NCBI GenBank assembly: GCA_950295325.1
Contig: OX485809.1
Coordinates: forward strand, 1,924,001 to 1,988,000
Direction of reading: 5' to 3'
Length of the DNA stretch: 64,000 nucleotides
Source of the DNA: Polytrichum commune
Lineage: Eukaryota; Streptophyta; Polytrichopsida; Polytrichales; Polytrichaceae
The translations under genes were made by a program, and so were the position numbers. Positions 11,701 through 23,415 of the stretch are shown piece by piece. The notes below the pieces were generated by a model that did no database searches, was not told where the DNA came from, and saw nothing but the letters and a program-made list of their open reading frames with translations. How positions within the stretch are numbered: the first letter of the stretch is position 1; each line of letters starts with the position of its first letter.

Positions 11701-13898
11701 ACTTGCAATCGACATGATAGTGGACTACAAAATAACAATCGACACAACAATCGATTGCGAATGAAAGAAAAAATCCAAAAAGTTGGACCATCAAATCTTG
11801 TTGGCTACACAATCCAACAATCCAAGATTATTTTGGAATTTTGTGATATTTTTAAAATTTGATTTAGCAATCAACTATTCAAAATTGATTGTTGCAGTCA
11901 ACCAAGAGCAACCAACTTTAGGGAAAGCCAAATAAATAAATAAAAATAGAAGTTGATCGCTAGTTGCAGTCAACTAGAGTAATTGACCAAAAAAATAAAA
12001 TTTAAAACAAAAAGGTGCAATAAAAAAATCACATTTGTAGGCATCATGTCATTTGTGACGGGATGTGATAGCTGGAAACTGCATCACGTTCATTTGCACA
12101 TCCTTGACAATATACTACTATCCACCCACCATCATCATCACCATCCCAACCCATGCAACCATAAACCAATACATGCTAAAGCATTCACAACACATACACC
12201 CCAATTAAGGGAATGCTATCATGAGAGCGGTAAGTAGTGAACGACAAGCAATCACATACAAGCTGTGAGGAATAAAATGTCAATGGTAATGCATGTACAA
12301 ATATCCTATAGCCGTGGATGTGAGCAATGAGAATATGGACAACAAACATGGGTATGGATCAGTTATATGGTTATTGCATTTACAATTCAAATTGGTTGCA
12401 TTTTAAATTGTATTGTCGTGATCACTATAGTGCTACCAATTGCCAACACATATACATGAAACAAGTAAAATAATGTATAGATATTGGACAATTGACTAAA
12501 GTAATATGTCTAATGAAATGATACAGAAGAAGATGTAACTGGCACACAAATCATAATACAATGCATGTGGTTTATTTAAAGAAAGGTAGAACATGAAAAC
12601 CAACCAACACAAACATTATGTTCGAGACCACCATGATGCTCTTCATATATCCTCACTATTTTCTTTACTACCTTCTTATGCCTTGTCATCTACATATGCG
12701 CACTAAATCAACCGTCATGTCCTTCAACGAGCGACCAATGTCGAGGCAACTGCCATAACATGTGCCACATTCTCTACATGTGGAGGAAGCAACATTGAGA
12801 TAGGAGGTGATGAAGCATTTGCTATAATGCTTATGCTAACATCAATGAATAAATGGTTAGTAACATAGACCAATACAAAATTAAAAACACAGTAATGAAT
12901 AACATATAATTCCAATATTGAATGCATTCCAACGGTTACCTTACTTACTAATACAAAATCGTTTTGCTACCTTGCAAACAAGTCCATTGTCATCCGCAAG
13001 GTTGGTAATGTGAGGTACACTTCCACATGTCACAAGACGGTTAACACCACACAAAAGAGCCAACCGAAAGGTCAAGCATGTACTGCAAGTCCAATCCCTT
13101 GGTGGGATGAGCAAGTGGGCGTTTGTAGCCTTCAAGTGTTCTAACTAAATACTAAGTGGGAGTACAAAAAAACTCTCAAAATATGAGGACATTGAGTTTC
13201 AAGGGACAACGGCTCAAACTTTGTGTTCTCCAAAAGAACAGTTGTAAGGTGATGGTTTTGTAAGCAAACTGGGTGGGATCATGGAGGTGGCCATGTGGCT
13301 TTGCGTACCATTACTACTTGGGCTTTGATGTAGTTTGGGTCTAGACTCTAGTACCCAACTATGTTGTGTTGGTTCTAGGCAATGAAGGAGGGGGTCCTCA
13401 TCATATACAAGGTTGCCATACACATGACCTATGGATTGGTTTAAGAAAGCTAGTAGTTTTGACTTTGAATGTTCATCAAATATTCAATTGAAACTAAAAA
13501 TATTTTTTCTTTCTTGATGCCTATGTTTAGCCCAAAGGGTAATATGAATATAATTTTTTTATATCAACCACATAGCCATATGTATGTGCAATAGCTGGAA
13601 GTGTTGGTTTAGGCACCCTCTACCTTAAGTAATGTGCAAACTAATTCTGTGCAAACTAATATGCATTTGGCGTTTGCTTCTTGGCCTTCTGTCTTATAAA
13701 TAAATTAAAAAAAAACTAACTAATTATAGACCTGATCTGTACTGGAGTGGAAATTGTGGCAGGATGTCATCTGAAGCTTTCCCCGGACAGATTGCAGGAA
13801 TGCCAATCTCGAAACTTCAAGTCTGCAAACCGCCATAGATAATTAAGCACCACCATAAGATTCAGAATTAGGGACGAAATAACCTGCACAAGCTCGAG
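8798..13898. other. AT-rich intergenic DNA
   Basis: About 5 kb without a supportable gene. Open frames are short and have no recognisable domains. Composition is uniformly AT-rich with scattered short runs of A or T. Small clusters such as repeated 'caatcga' words near 11690-11760 look like low-complexity sequence. Confidence 0.5.
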
Positions 13899-14364
13899 AT
13901 GGTGAGAGCAGCGGCGAGTTGCTGGGTAGTATGCGAGGAAATTTCTATTGTGTCAAGAAATAAAGAAGCTACAGTAGATCTGAGTCAGTCACGAAACAGT
14001 GGCACTGTAATTCCGCCAGAATTGGATATTTGGCAGGGCCCCCACCCCAGGTTTGCCGAGGATTCCCTGAATCATCCTGTGCAGCCACAATATATAATAG
14101 GTAAGGAAAATATATTGTTTAGCAATGGAATTCCAGAATAATGGCAACAAACTTGGCTTCGTCTTGAAGCCATCAAGCCATCATATACAAATACTCCTCA
14201 ACTTCACCTCCGAACATCACCACCAACATTCTTGCACTCAAAGCTCTCTCTTTTGCATTGACTGTCAGTCGTTGAGGTTTTTGCGCCTGATTGAGTACTG
14301 TTGAGAGGTTTCGGAGGTGGCATTTATCTGAACTTTGTGGTGATTGGGAGTTTGTGTTGCAGCG
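13899..14364 (+). promoter_or_regulatory. Upstream region of the second VOC gene
   Basis: A TATA-like 'acaatatataatag' lies at about 14088-14101, and a second weaker candidate 'catatacaaata' at about 14181. A CT-rich, A-poor leader follows. 'tgttgcag' directly before the ATG could be the acceptor of a leader intron. The short open frame starting at 13899 has no recognisable homology and I do not call it a gene. Confidence 0.4.
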
Positions 14365-14838
14365 ATGGCGATGGCGGCCGAGTCGAAGGCAGCAGCTAGC
14401 ACTGTCTGGCAGCGACCTGAATTCTCGACTGTGGCAGCGTACCTGATCTCCGATGGGGCGCAGAAGGTGATCGACTTCATGACGGAGGTGTTGGGCGCCA
14501 CCACCATGCACCGCATTGTTGGCGACGATGGCACTACCATCCGCCATGCTATCCTCAAGATCGGCGACACGGTGGTCATGATCGCTGACGGCAGCAAGGA
14601 CGAGACCAGCCCTGCGTTCCCCGTGTGGTTGCATGTGTATGTGCCCGATGTGGACCAGACCTATGAGCTAGCGTTGAAGAAGGGGGCGGAATCGGTGCAA
14701 GCACCCAAGGATGAATGCTACGGGGATCGCATGGGCGGCGTCAAGGATGCCGCTGGCAACACGTGGTGGATTGCCACCCACAAATTCCTCCCTCAGTGTC
14801 CCAAAGCTGATGCTGCCTGCAAAGAAGAAGCAAAATGA
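14365..14838 (+). CDS. VOC/PhnB-like glyoxalase-fold protein
   Basis: Single-exon gene of 157 codons, ATG at 14365 (a second in-frame ATG follows two codons later). It is a clear paralogue of the minus-strand gene at 7197-7640, sharing 'WQR-FSTV', 'AQ-VIDFMT-VLGA', 'WLHVYVPDVDQTY', 'YGDRMGGVKDAAGNTWWIATH'. It differs by an N-terminal extension rich in Ala and a Lys/Ala-rich C-terminal tail (CPKADAACKEEAK). GC content is higher than the surrounding DNA, with many C- and G-ending codons. No intron is seen in either copy. Function is presumed binding or turnover of a small substrate in the VOC fold; the exact reaction is unknown. Bacterial origin is possible but is inference from the motif alone. 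Confidence 0.82.
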   Translation: MAMAAESKAAASTVWQRPEFSTVAAYLISDGAQKVIDFMTEVLGATTMHRIVGDDGTTIRHAILKIGDTVVMIADGSKDETSPAFPVWLHVYVPDVDQTYELALKKGAESVQAPKDECYGDRMGGVKDAAGNTWWIATHKFLPQCPKADAACKEEAK

Positions 14839-17800
14839 GCGTCTTCTCAGATCAGATCGCCACAGCAGAAATGATTCATACTTTCGGATCGTTTGGTGAT
14901 GAATCGATTGTAGATATTGTGGGCCGCAAATGTTCTGGCAGGTGTGTTCAGAGATGGAGAATGAACTACTATGGTTTTTCAGATTTATAAAGATTAAGGT
15001 TTTTCTTTTGCTATAATTCATTGGATTTTGAGATTTTGATGACCTGTCGAGAGACGATCCTCGAGTAAAATCGATCCATTGATATTCTTGCTTTGTTTTA
15101 TTGGAATCGCCTAATTGTTGTTTTCGCACGTTTTGAGACTGGTCTCTCGTGGTTTAACTTGTGCCTCGATGAGGTGTGGTAATTCGAAATGCTGGCTATA
15201 ACATCTTCGATGCAAGGAGTGTATATATCTTGCGCTTTTTGCATTCTCCATGTTTCAGCCACTTTACATACATTGCAAGCAATAATTCTAAGATTCGCTG
15301 CTTGCAGACCTACCTCACAACAAAATCAGTAGGTGTACCAAGATACCTACACTGGTATTCATTTGCATTATGCATATGCTTAATTGTTTGACGGTTGGTA
15401 ATATTCGACTTCTGTCTGATGGCATGTTCCCGAATGACGTTTCCATTTTAGTTGCTTTGAAGTTCCAAAAATAGGAATGATAGGAAATAGAAGGGCTGCT
15501 GCTTCATCACCATCAAATTCTTAATATTATCATATTCTGGGTTTTGGATATCTTATCCTCATTTCCTTCGGAAGCAGTAATAGTCCTGCATGAAAATTGT
15601 GTTTCTGCCAAGGAAAAATAGTTTGCAGAAACAGTCGTAGAATTACTCAGCATGCAGGCCGCCGTTTGTATCTGACAAGGTTTTTGTATAATAACATTAA
15701 CACATAGTATTAATATTCCTGGTTTCAAACTTAATCTGAGGTTTTGGGGGCAGGATCCCCTATTTAAACACATAACTTAACACAATAGAGGCTGAGTAAT
15801 GTTAATCTGACTCCGACCAGCGCCCCCTACCTTTTTCATTTTATTAGCAAACTATGCGAGGCATTGACTACTAATCCGCAGAGGTTAGTGAACCCTTCCC
15901 AAACGAGCTTTTAGATTTTGTGGGCAGTGTCCGGGGAGATTTGGGGCATATCCTAATGTTTCCGAGTCCAACTGGTTACCATAACATTACTCAGCTGACC
16001 AGCTGTGTTCAGCTGTTCTGACTTCAGATTCAGTCTCTGAGTGAGACATTGCCAATCTGGCACTAATTTCAAAGTTAATTTTTTTGGATCTTTTGGCATT
16101 GTTGTGTAGATCTCAATGAAAGTAGTTGATTGCCGCACTTCTATTGCATTGGACGTATATTGGCATTGCTACGGGGTTTGTGCGAGAGCTAGGACCGGGT
16201 GGGACTGTAGTTAGTTTTTGCTATGTCTTAAAACAACAAACCCAGGGAACTAAGTCTCCAGGAAGACTGAGATAGTGTCTATAAGGGTTAATGTCACATT
16301 GGATTAAGGATTATAATAACATGTTAGGTTCATTCTTGCTTCATTCCTTATTCATTCCACTCAATCTTCACTCTTATGGTTCCTTTGTGCCCTTTCAGTC
16401 GTGGGTGATTTTGTCCCATCTTTAGGGGATTCCCTATCACTCTAAGGCTTTGACCTAGGTCAGTCGTGAAGCTCAAAAGCTTGGAGATAGTCATTTTTCC
16501 CTTTCGGGTGCAATATTCTCGTAACTGCCATCTCTCAAATACAATCTCTCGTTAAGATTTTATGTGTGGATTGATTAAATAATCCATCCTTATTTTATGT
16601 ATTGCTTCTCAACAAAAGACAGGCTATAATTGATTTAACTCACGGTTTAGCCAAAACGGTTTCTGAGACTGTAGCCACCATCTCGTACACGGGTAAAGTC
16701 TGGCGCCTCGAGCCTGTAATCACCACTTTATAATATGGAGATTTGTTCATGCAATTTTCTAGCATCCTTTGCAATTCAGCGAACAATAAATAACTTCATA
16801 TAGCCATAGGACTAGGTCAAAGTGCCCTTACCTGGCTAGGCAATTAACCTCGCATATTCTCTCTGATTTATGTATTTTACTCTCAAGAACTGTAACTCCA
16901 ACTCTTCCGTGATAACATGTCATCTTTCTCTCTCGGCTATATACTGCTCTCTCTGCTTGTAGTTAATCCCTCTGACTCCCTTAATCAATTGAGAAGATAG
17001 CCTACTTATAATGGATTTATAATGACAACTCTCCCTAGTTATCATGTGTTTCCACTATGATTCGTTGGCCTGCTCCACAGCCTATAGTGACTAACAGTTG
17101 AATAACTTAACTTAGACTCATGTAGTCCTGGCTACAATCACACTCTGTCTTATCATTCCCTCTCTCTCTCTACTTAGGTTGTTTGCTCATAAGCTCTCTG
17201 CCTCCTTTATCTCTCCTGATCCTTCAACTCTCTGGCTTAACCAATCAACTCACATCCGCTTTTGCTGCTATATCCATGATTATAGCATAATTACTCATTA
17301 ACCTCACCATCTCAGTTGCACTCATACTTAACACACTTTCTTATTTCCTTGCTTTCCGCTCGACAACATCACATTTCATAAAATAACACTTCCATTATCA
17401 ATCAAGTAAAACATAAACAAAGTAACCAGGCTGTATCCTGGCTAGTCTATTGTCCTTATACACAACTACTGTCTATAGCCTATGCTCCTATCTCAAGATT
17501 CCATAGCTACGACTTGCTTCTACATTCTGCGCCTAGCTTATAGCCTGCGCTACTCTCCTAGCTCTCACAGCTGTGATCGGATTTTTAACTTGAAAATGAT
17601 CTGCCTCTCTCGTCAGAGAGAGACTGCTTATAGCCGGCCTGTTACAGTAACTGTTGACAGGGTGTAAACCGCCGGTAACTGCCTATAGCCTGCTATTCAC
17701 ACTGCTTTAAGCTTAATATTGTCTTTTTGAACAAGTTTACTACTTGTTAGCCTCCTACCTCTAGTCAGATTAAGCTATAGCCAAAAAATTCGCACTACAG

Positions 17801-18720
17801 GGACCCCGGGGTCCCACCAATTGGTTCACTTAGTAAATAAGCAATCAATTGGGGTTTCATTTCTAAAGTGAAACCATCAATAAACCATGTAAACAACTTG
17901 GAAGTTTAAACTATGAAAAATCCTCATTTGGCAATGTCACAATGAGGTCATAATTAAATTGATATTTAAGTAAAGTTCGACCGAGTCCAAGTCCAAAAAT
18001 GTAACATGTTGAATTCTATCATAGAAACCTACAATAAGATTGACATGCATGTTTTGTCAAAAGCAATAGGACCAAGTAGTTGAGCATGTAGGACTTTGGT
18101 TCTTCAAAAAACTTGGAGAGATGAGGTCAGTAAATGAAGACGAGGTGTCGATGAAAGGAAAGCAAAGAGAGGAAGATAGGTCTTTGCCAAATTTAGGAGG
18201 GAATTAGATATTGGATATGCGCAACAAAGATGGTAGGTTTCAGGTTGAAGGGGAATGATTCAATTGGCTTCATCGAGTAAGGCCCCCCCCCCCCCCCCCC
18301 CTTGTGGGTTACATTGGTAAGTAGCTAGATATGGTCATTACCAGATTTGGAAAATATTATTCTATACAGGGTGTGTGAACTATGGAGGTTAAACCAAAAT
18401 TGGGTAAAGTTTGTAACAACAACCTTAGAGTAGAACAATGTCATGCTTTAGTTCACAAGGGTTAATTCACCAAAATACCAAAATTGGGACAGGAGGGCTT
18501 GGTGTAGTTCCATTCGCAACATGATTGCAATGGGAAATCAACCATATCCAATAACTGATAGAATGAGATTTGGGAAGGATAAAAGGGTTTATAAATGAAT
18601 AACCTTGTGGGTATTGATGGTTGGTTGCCCACCAAATATGAAAGAGGCCCCATGATACTATGAAATTTGAGGAAGAGAGATAAAAATCAGCTGAAAGTTA
18701 GGCACAACTCTTCAAAGAGA
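14839..18720. other. Intergenic, repeat-like, no gene
   Basis: A 14-bp perfect inverted pair (GCTGAGTAATGTTA at 15791-15804 and its complement at 15982-15995) is visible. From about 16800 to 17780 the word TATAGCC recurs irregularly at least six times in pyrimidine-rich sequence. A 16-bp perfect palindrome GGGACCCCGGGGTCCC lies at 17800-17815. A C run of about 20 lies at 18282-18301. None of these resolves into a known element. The region may contain decayed LTR-type sequence, but I see no paired LTRs. Confidence 0.4.
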
Positions 18721-18728
18721 GTGCGTCC

Positions 18729-19224
18729 CCCAGGGAGTGCACTGTTCAAGTATTGTATTTATACACGTGGGTGCACAAAAGGGGTATTATTTAAAACAAG
18801 CATGTACAAAATGTACGTACAAGAGACATATTGCTATTAAGCAAGAAGTAGATATACATGAGGCTATAGAAAAATATATGTAAAGTACGCATTTACGCGT
18901 TTACGCGTTCAAGTCAAACCTGGACCAAGAATCATGTGTTTTTTCATCCACTAAGTAACGACTTTATAACTAAAAATCTATGATTTGATATTATACATAT
19001 AATAGGGCCATATTTTTGCATTTCCAAACATTTGTACACATGTTATATACAATTTCTGTATTTGTTTTTGGACCCTTGTGTATGTATGGAAATGTATTTT
19101 GAAGCAATGAGATTTGTAAGTATATTGCTTGATTTTAGCAAAAATAAAATGTATACAGGGGTATTTTAATAAGGGGCATGCACGCACGTGATGCTTGGTT
19201 TTAATGAATAGTGCACTCCCTGGG
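18729..19224. mobile_element. hAT-like MITE, copy 1 (496 bp)
   Basis: The element is bounded by inverted termini CCCAGGGAGTGCACT and flanked by the 8-bp direct repeat GTGCGTCC (18721-18728 and 19225-19232). An 8-bp duplication is typical of hAT transposons. Subterminal blocks, also inverted, read '-CACGTG-GTGCA' and 'GGGGTATT-TTAAAA'. They recur in the copies at 19360 and 28602. There is no coding capacity, so it is a non-autonomous element. Confidence 0.85.
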
Positions 19225-19359
19225 GTGCGTCCTAAAGCTTTTGTAAAGAGGGTTTGAGCTATAATTTGGCCATCATATGTACTATACCACTTCTTAGAAC
19301 ACCTCATGGCTCTTAAAGAAATAATTGATTTAAAAAAAAAATGGTTGACAAGTGCCTAT

Positions 19360-19645
19360 CTCAGGGGGTTCACTGGCGAAAATCGTAGAACAATGTGCGA
19401 TAAAAAATAGGGTCTAATATATTCATTGTAGATAAATTTTGTAAAAAACTTACATATAATATAAGGGGTTTTAAAATAATGAAAAAGGATTACATGTAAA
19501 ATACCATCACATGTAAAATACCATCACACCTTTATTTTGAAAAATACCATACCTTATAATCTTTTCTACAAGGTAAATAGCCCCTCAATAAATAGGTCAT
19601 GAACGCACGTGTACGCAAAATATAAGAGGGAGTGAACCCCCCGAG
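19360..19645. mobile_element. hAT-like MITE, copy 2 (286 bp)
   Basis: Inverted termini CTC(A/G)GGGGGTTCACT are flanked by the perfect 8-bp duplication GTGCCTAT (19352-19359 and 19646-19653). The right subterminal region has 'TGAACGCACGTGTACGC', matching the other two copies, and inner 'ataaggggttttaaaata'. It sits only about 130 bp from copy 1. It is non-coding. Confidence 0.85.
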
Positions 19646-19653
19646 GTGCCTAT

Positions 19654-22415
19654 ACTTTTGCCAAAATATTTCTAGAAAGGGTTTATTTCAATTACAAATC
19701 CCACTGACTAGCAAACCCAATATAGGAAAATGTAGAACCAGTTTTGGGCCTTGGCATCCTTAAAGGCTAATGATGTAACTTGACAACCACAATTCAACCT
19801 TGAAGTAGGTTTACGGTATTCCGTAATTGGAGATGAATTAGTTTGAGACACATCTACCTTAATGATTATGCACTTAAACCTTTACATCCTCAACTATGTG
19901 GAGAATGAATAAGATTTCACATAATCATTGGAATGTGTATTGCATCCATGTGCATGCGAAAATCCAAATATTAGCAAACATTATTTGGAGACATATGTGA
20001 TAGCATCCATAATAATGAGAATCTATATGTAGAATATTCCTATCTCATTTTGGTGGTGTGAAATTTGGCTTGAAATCATGTAGGAAGGCTCCCATTTCAA
20101 AGAAATTGTAACAAAGTTTGAAAGGAAGTTTCCATGGTAATAAAATACACCAAACATCTCCATTTCATAGACTACTTTAAGACTCAAGATTAGATTGACA
20201 CCCATAACATTACTCAACACTAGGGTTTCAGTCCCCTGGTACCAGGATTTTTGAAAGAACAATTTGCCCCTTATGCTAGACCACCTATCCAAAATAAATA
20301 GTATTGAGCTTGAGTATTGTCCACTTTGCAAGGGTGAAGAGTAATGCCACGGTTTGCAACCAAGACAGACTAGAATAATATGTTTAAAAAATTGGATGTA
20401 GTCTTTGCAAATTTGTTGACTGCCTACCAATCGTCCGCATGGGGCACGACACTAGTGTGACAAATTACTAATGAACACCCAAAAGGTATGTGACATGTAT
20501 AGGGCAGCGAATCATGGGATGATCATAATTTAATAACACAACCTCGCTAGCCTACTTCCCTTTTTAGAAAAGTGAAAAAACTCTATATTATTATGGCAAT
20601 CGACAAAGAAGAAAGGAAAAAACGAAAAAGAAACATGAATGCATTGAATTTACATTGACATGTGATATCCATTCACCATCTCCTACCCATGTCTACGTGG
20701 TCAGAATGACCGGACACGTATCCAATTGACAAACTTGTACCAACTAGACAATGTAAGTACATCAAGTGATGAGGACAATTTTATCATGCAAGCTTTTGAG
20801 TGATCGGAAGCTAAGTACCTACTTCAACGTGTAAAGTTGAAAACACATAGTAAAGTCAAAGACGGTAGTAGAATATATAAAAAAATTCCCCAATAGATAC
20901 AATGGATATAGTTTCACAACAACTTTAGCTACATGGTCATGCACTATGTACATAATGTGATGTCAGGTGCTTCCAGAATTTCAAATTTTGAAGCCAAACT
21001 ATAGTTCCACGTAGGCTTTGAAGGGTAATGTTCAAAACACCTACCATTAGGGAGTGTAAAAACGTTGATTTCTATTTAGAGCTCACATATCACTTTTAGA
21101 AGACAATTTAACATCTAAATCAAGATCAAAGACCTCGAAGTAGCCTATATGTAGCTACATTTAGTACGAGTCAACAATAAACCTACATAGGCATATGTTT
21201 ATTGCACCCCCAATGATAGGTGATAGGAAACGAAATTTGGTTTTGAATGGCTTTCAAGCATTGTGAGATCGCCATGTGGAATATCTTCACAAATACTAAG
21301 CATATAAAAAGACGAAACAATAAGCAACCACAGATGGTAGTTTAAACGGGAGAAATTACATTAAACATTTGATTTTGTGCGATCCACACCATTCATCATC
21401 GACCCAAATTGGCTAGCAACTAGAGGGTGTCATAAAACACTTGGCACTATAAGATAAGTCGTGAAGACCACTTTAATTGAAATGACACACCAATTTTAAA
21501 GCCATGTAATTTAATAAAATATTTAGTGTAGTGTACATTAGCAATAGAGAGAATAGTGCAAATATATATGAAGTATCTCTATTGAAGTTGAAGTGCCATT
21601 TGTATCAACTAAGGAGCATAATATGCAATGGGTTCACTTTATAGCTAGCATGACAACGTGAATACACGAAGGGATGATCATTTTTCTGCAAGCTTCAATG
21701 TCACATAACCGACATATGAGGCTTGGGCAACACATCATGCATAAATGAAAAAAATGTACAAGTCAATCATAGCTTTACAAGATTTTCAATGACACAGTAC
21801 ACTTTTCATTGGCATATGATGTATTGCCCAAGTGTGCATGCTTGTAGTGTCAAAATATGCACTTTATTTATTTATTTATATATATGTGTGTGGAGGGGGG
21901 AGGGGGACTGTCTATAGCAGTAATGTTCATAGGATATTCTCAAAACACAATGGATTTACTATGTCCCATTCTATCATCAAAGTCACTAGTAGTTGCATTT
22001 TTTGGTTATCTGGAGAATGTTCTTGAGATAATCCTCAAGGCCTGTAATGAGAATCTACAAAAATTACAAATTTTAAAAAATTCAGTGATGATTTTTCATT
22101 ATGGGACCCTTTCGTTTGTTATTTTTTATTTGATTATTTCCAAGGCAACAAGATTTGACATCTATTTTACAGTTGCAATAAGTCATGTTGGGCAAGGATG
22201 ACCTGTGCAATGAATCATTGGGTACCAAAACATTTCAATTTCAATTTCCCTTAATCTCCAATATTCTTAAGCACATGATAATTGAAATATCAATTGCATG
22301 ATATGAATTATTAACTGCAAAAAAGAATATTTATTTCCTTCTTAGAAGGAATAATTGTAGCTATGGTTTGGGACTCCAATCTCACTTACTTGAAATTGAT
22401 CTTTCAAGTATAGTC
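19654..22415. other. AT-rich intergenic DNA
   Basis: No supportable gene, RNA or repeat in about 2.7 kb. Short open frames near 20.0-20.4 and 21.7-22.2 kb have no recognisable domains. Confidence 0.5.
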
Positions 22416-22417
22416 TA

Positions 22418-22939
22418 CCCTCTCTAATTGTTACCTCTTTCAGTGTTATTTTGCCATAAGTTGAGGTTGATATGATCAATTGAGGAAGATATTTTGAATA
22501 TATTTGGTGCATTAGATGTATATAAAATCATTGAGGATGATTCAAAAATAAGTGAAGTGGCAATTCCTAACTTTTCTTTTTTTCAAGAGTACAAAGCAAT
22601 GGAAACCCTATCTACATTTCTCGAACAACAATAGAACAATGTTAGTGAACTTAGGACAAAGATTTTGTCTTTAATAAAGAAATCCATCATTATTTCCAGT
22701 ATTCAAGAATCTCATCAAACAACAATAATCGTTTATTTTGATCACTAAGTGTAAGTTTTTATTATTAATATGTGTGACAGAATTTTATCAGTGCTACTAA
22801 TGAATATATTTTTACAACATAATTGTTACTCTCGTAAATGTCATTTTGAAGAATTGCCCACCCTCTCTAACTGGTGTTGTGTTAGAATTCCATAAGCATT
22901 ACAAATCTTATACTCCCGAGAGGTAACACTTTGAGAGGG
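22418..22939 (+). mobile_element. Tigger/pogo-like remnant with TA target site
   Basis: Inverted termini CCCTCTCTAATTGTTACC and (complement) CCCTCTCAAAGTGTTACC, both followed by TCT, are flanked by TA on both sides (22416-22417, 22940-22941), as in Tc1/mariner elements. Between about 22485 and 22748 a plus-strand frame interrupted by one TAG encodes pieces resembling the C-terminal end of Tigger/pogo transposases: an acidic segment, 'AMETLSTFLEQQ', then a Leu/Lys helix and 'ESHQTTIIVYF'. The DDE catalytic core is absent, so this is an internally deleted, inactive copy. The family call comes from memory of the C-terminal pattern. Confidence 0.6.
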
Positions 22940-23415
22940 TACACTGTAGAATTGTTTTGGTACTTACTGTAATGCACCTGGTAATTATGAAGGTTTGTTG
23001 ATTGGTTACCATTTTACATCTATTACTGCAATTTATTACATTCAGTCGACTGACTCATTTTTGTCTGCAATTGTCCTGCCATGCTTTTCAAATTCAACTG
23101 TCTGCTCGAGATTCAACAAACACATGCAAGACTGCCTCAACTGAGAATATTATCACTTTCTGGAGGCAAAAAGTTGCATGTTGTGGTGCTCACTACTTGC
23201 GTTGTAGGTTGACTGTCAATTCATCTACTAACGTTTACTCTAATTGGGACAGCAAGCAGTATAAATGATCAGCCATTTCTGCATGTTTCTCACAATCAGG
23301 TGCCACAGATCATTCAAGTGCATCCTTGACGCCATTTGAACCTGAAGTTTGCGACTATTCACTCGGTATATTATATCATTCTTAGCTGAATCTTGACCAG
23401 CTTGAGTTGATCAAG

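Noticed and set aside
13899-14141. Open frame of 80 codons upstream of the second VOC gene
   Set aside because: No recognisable domain; it overlaps the TATA-like region of the VOC gene and has no splice partner.
14173-14634. Long minus-strand frame across the second VOC gene
   Set aside because: Antisense shadow of the VOC coding sequence; codon structure fits the plus strand and the conserved VOC protein.
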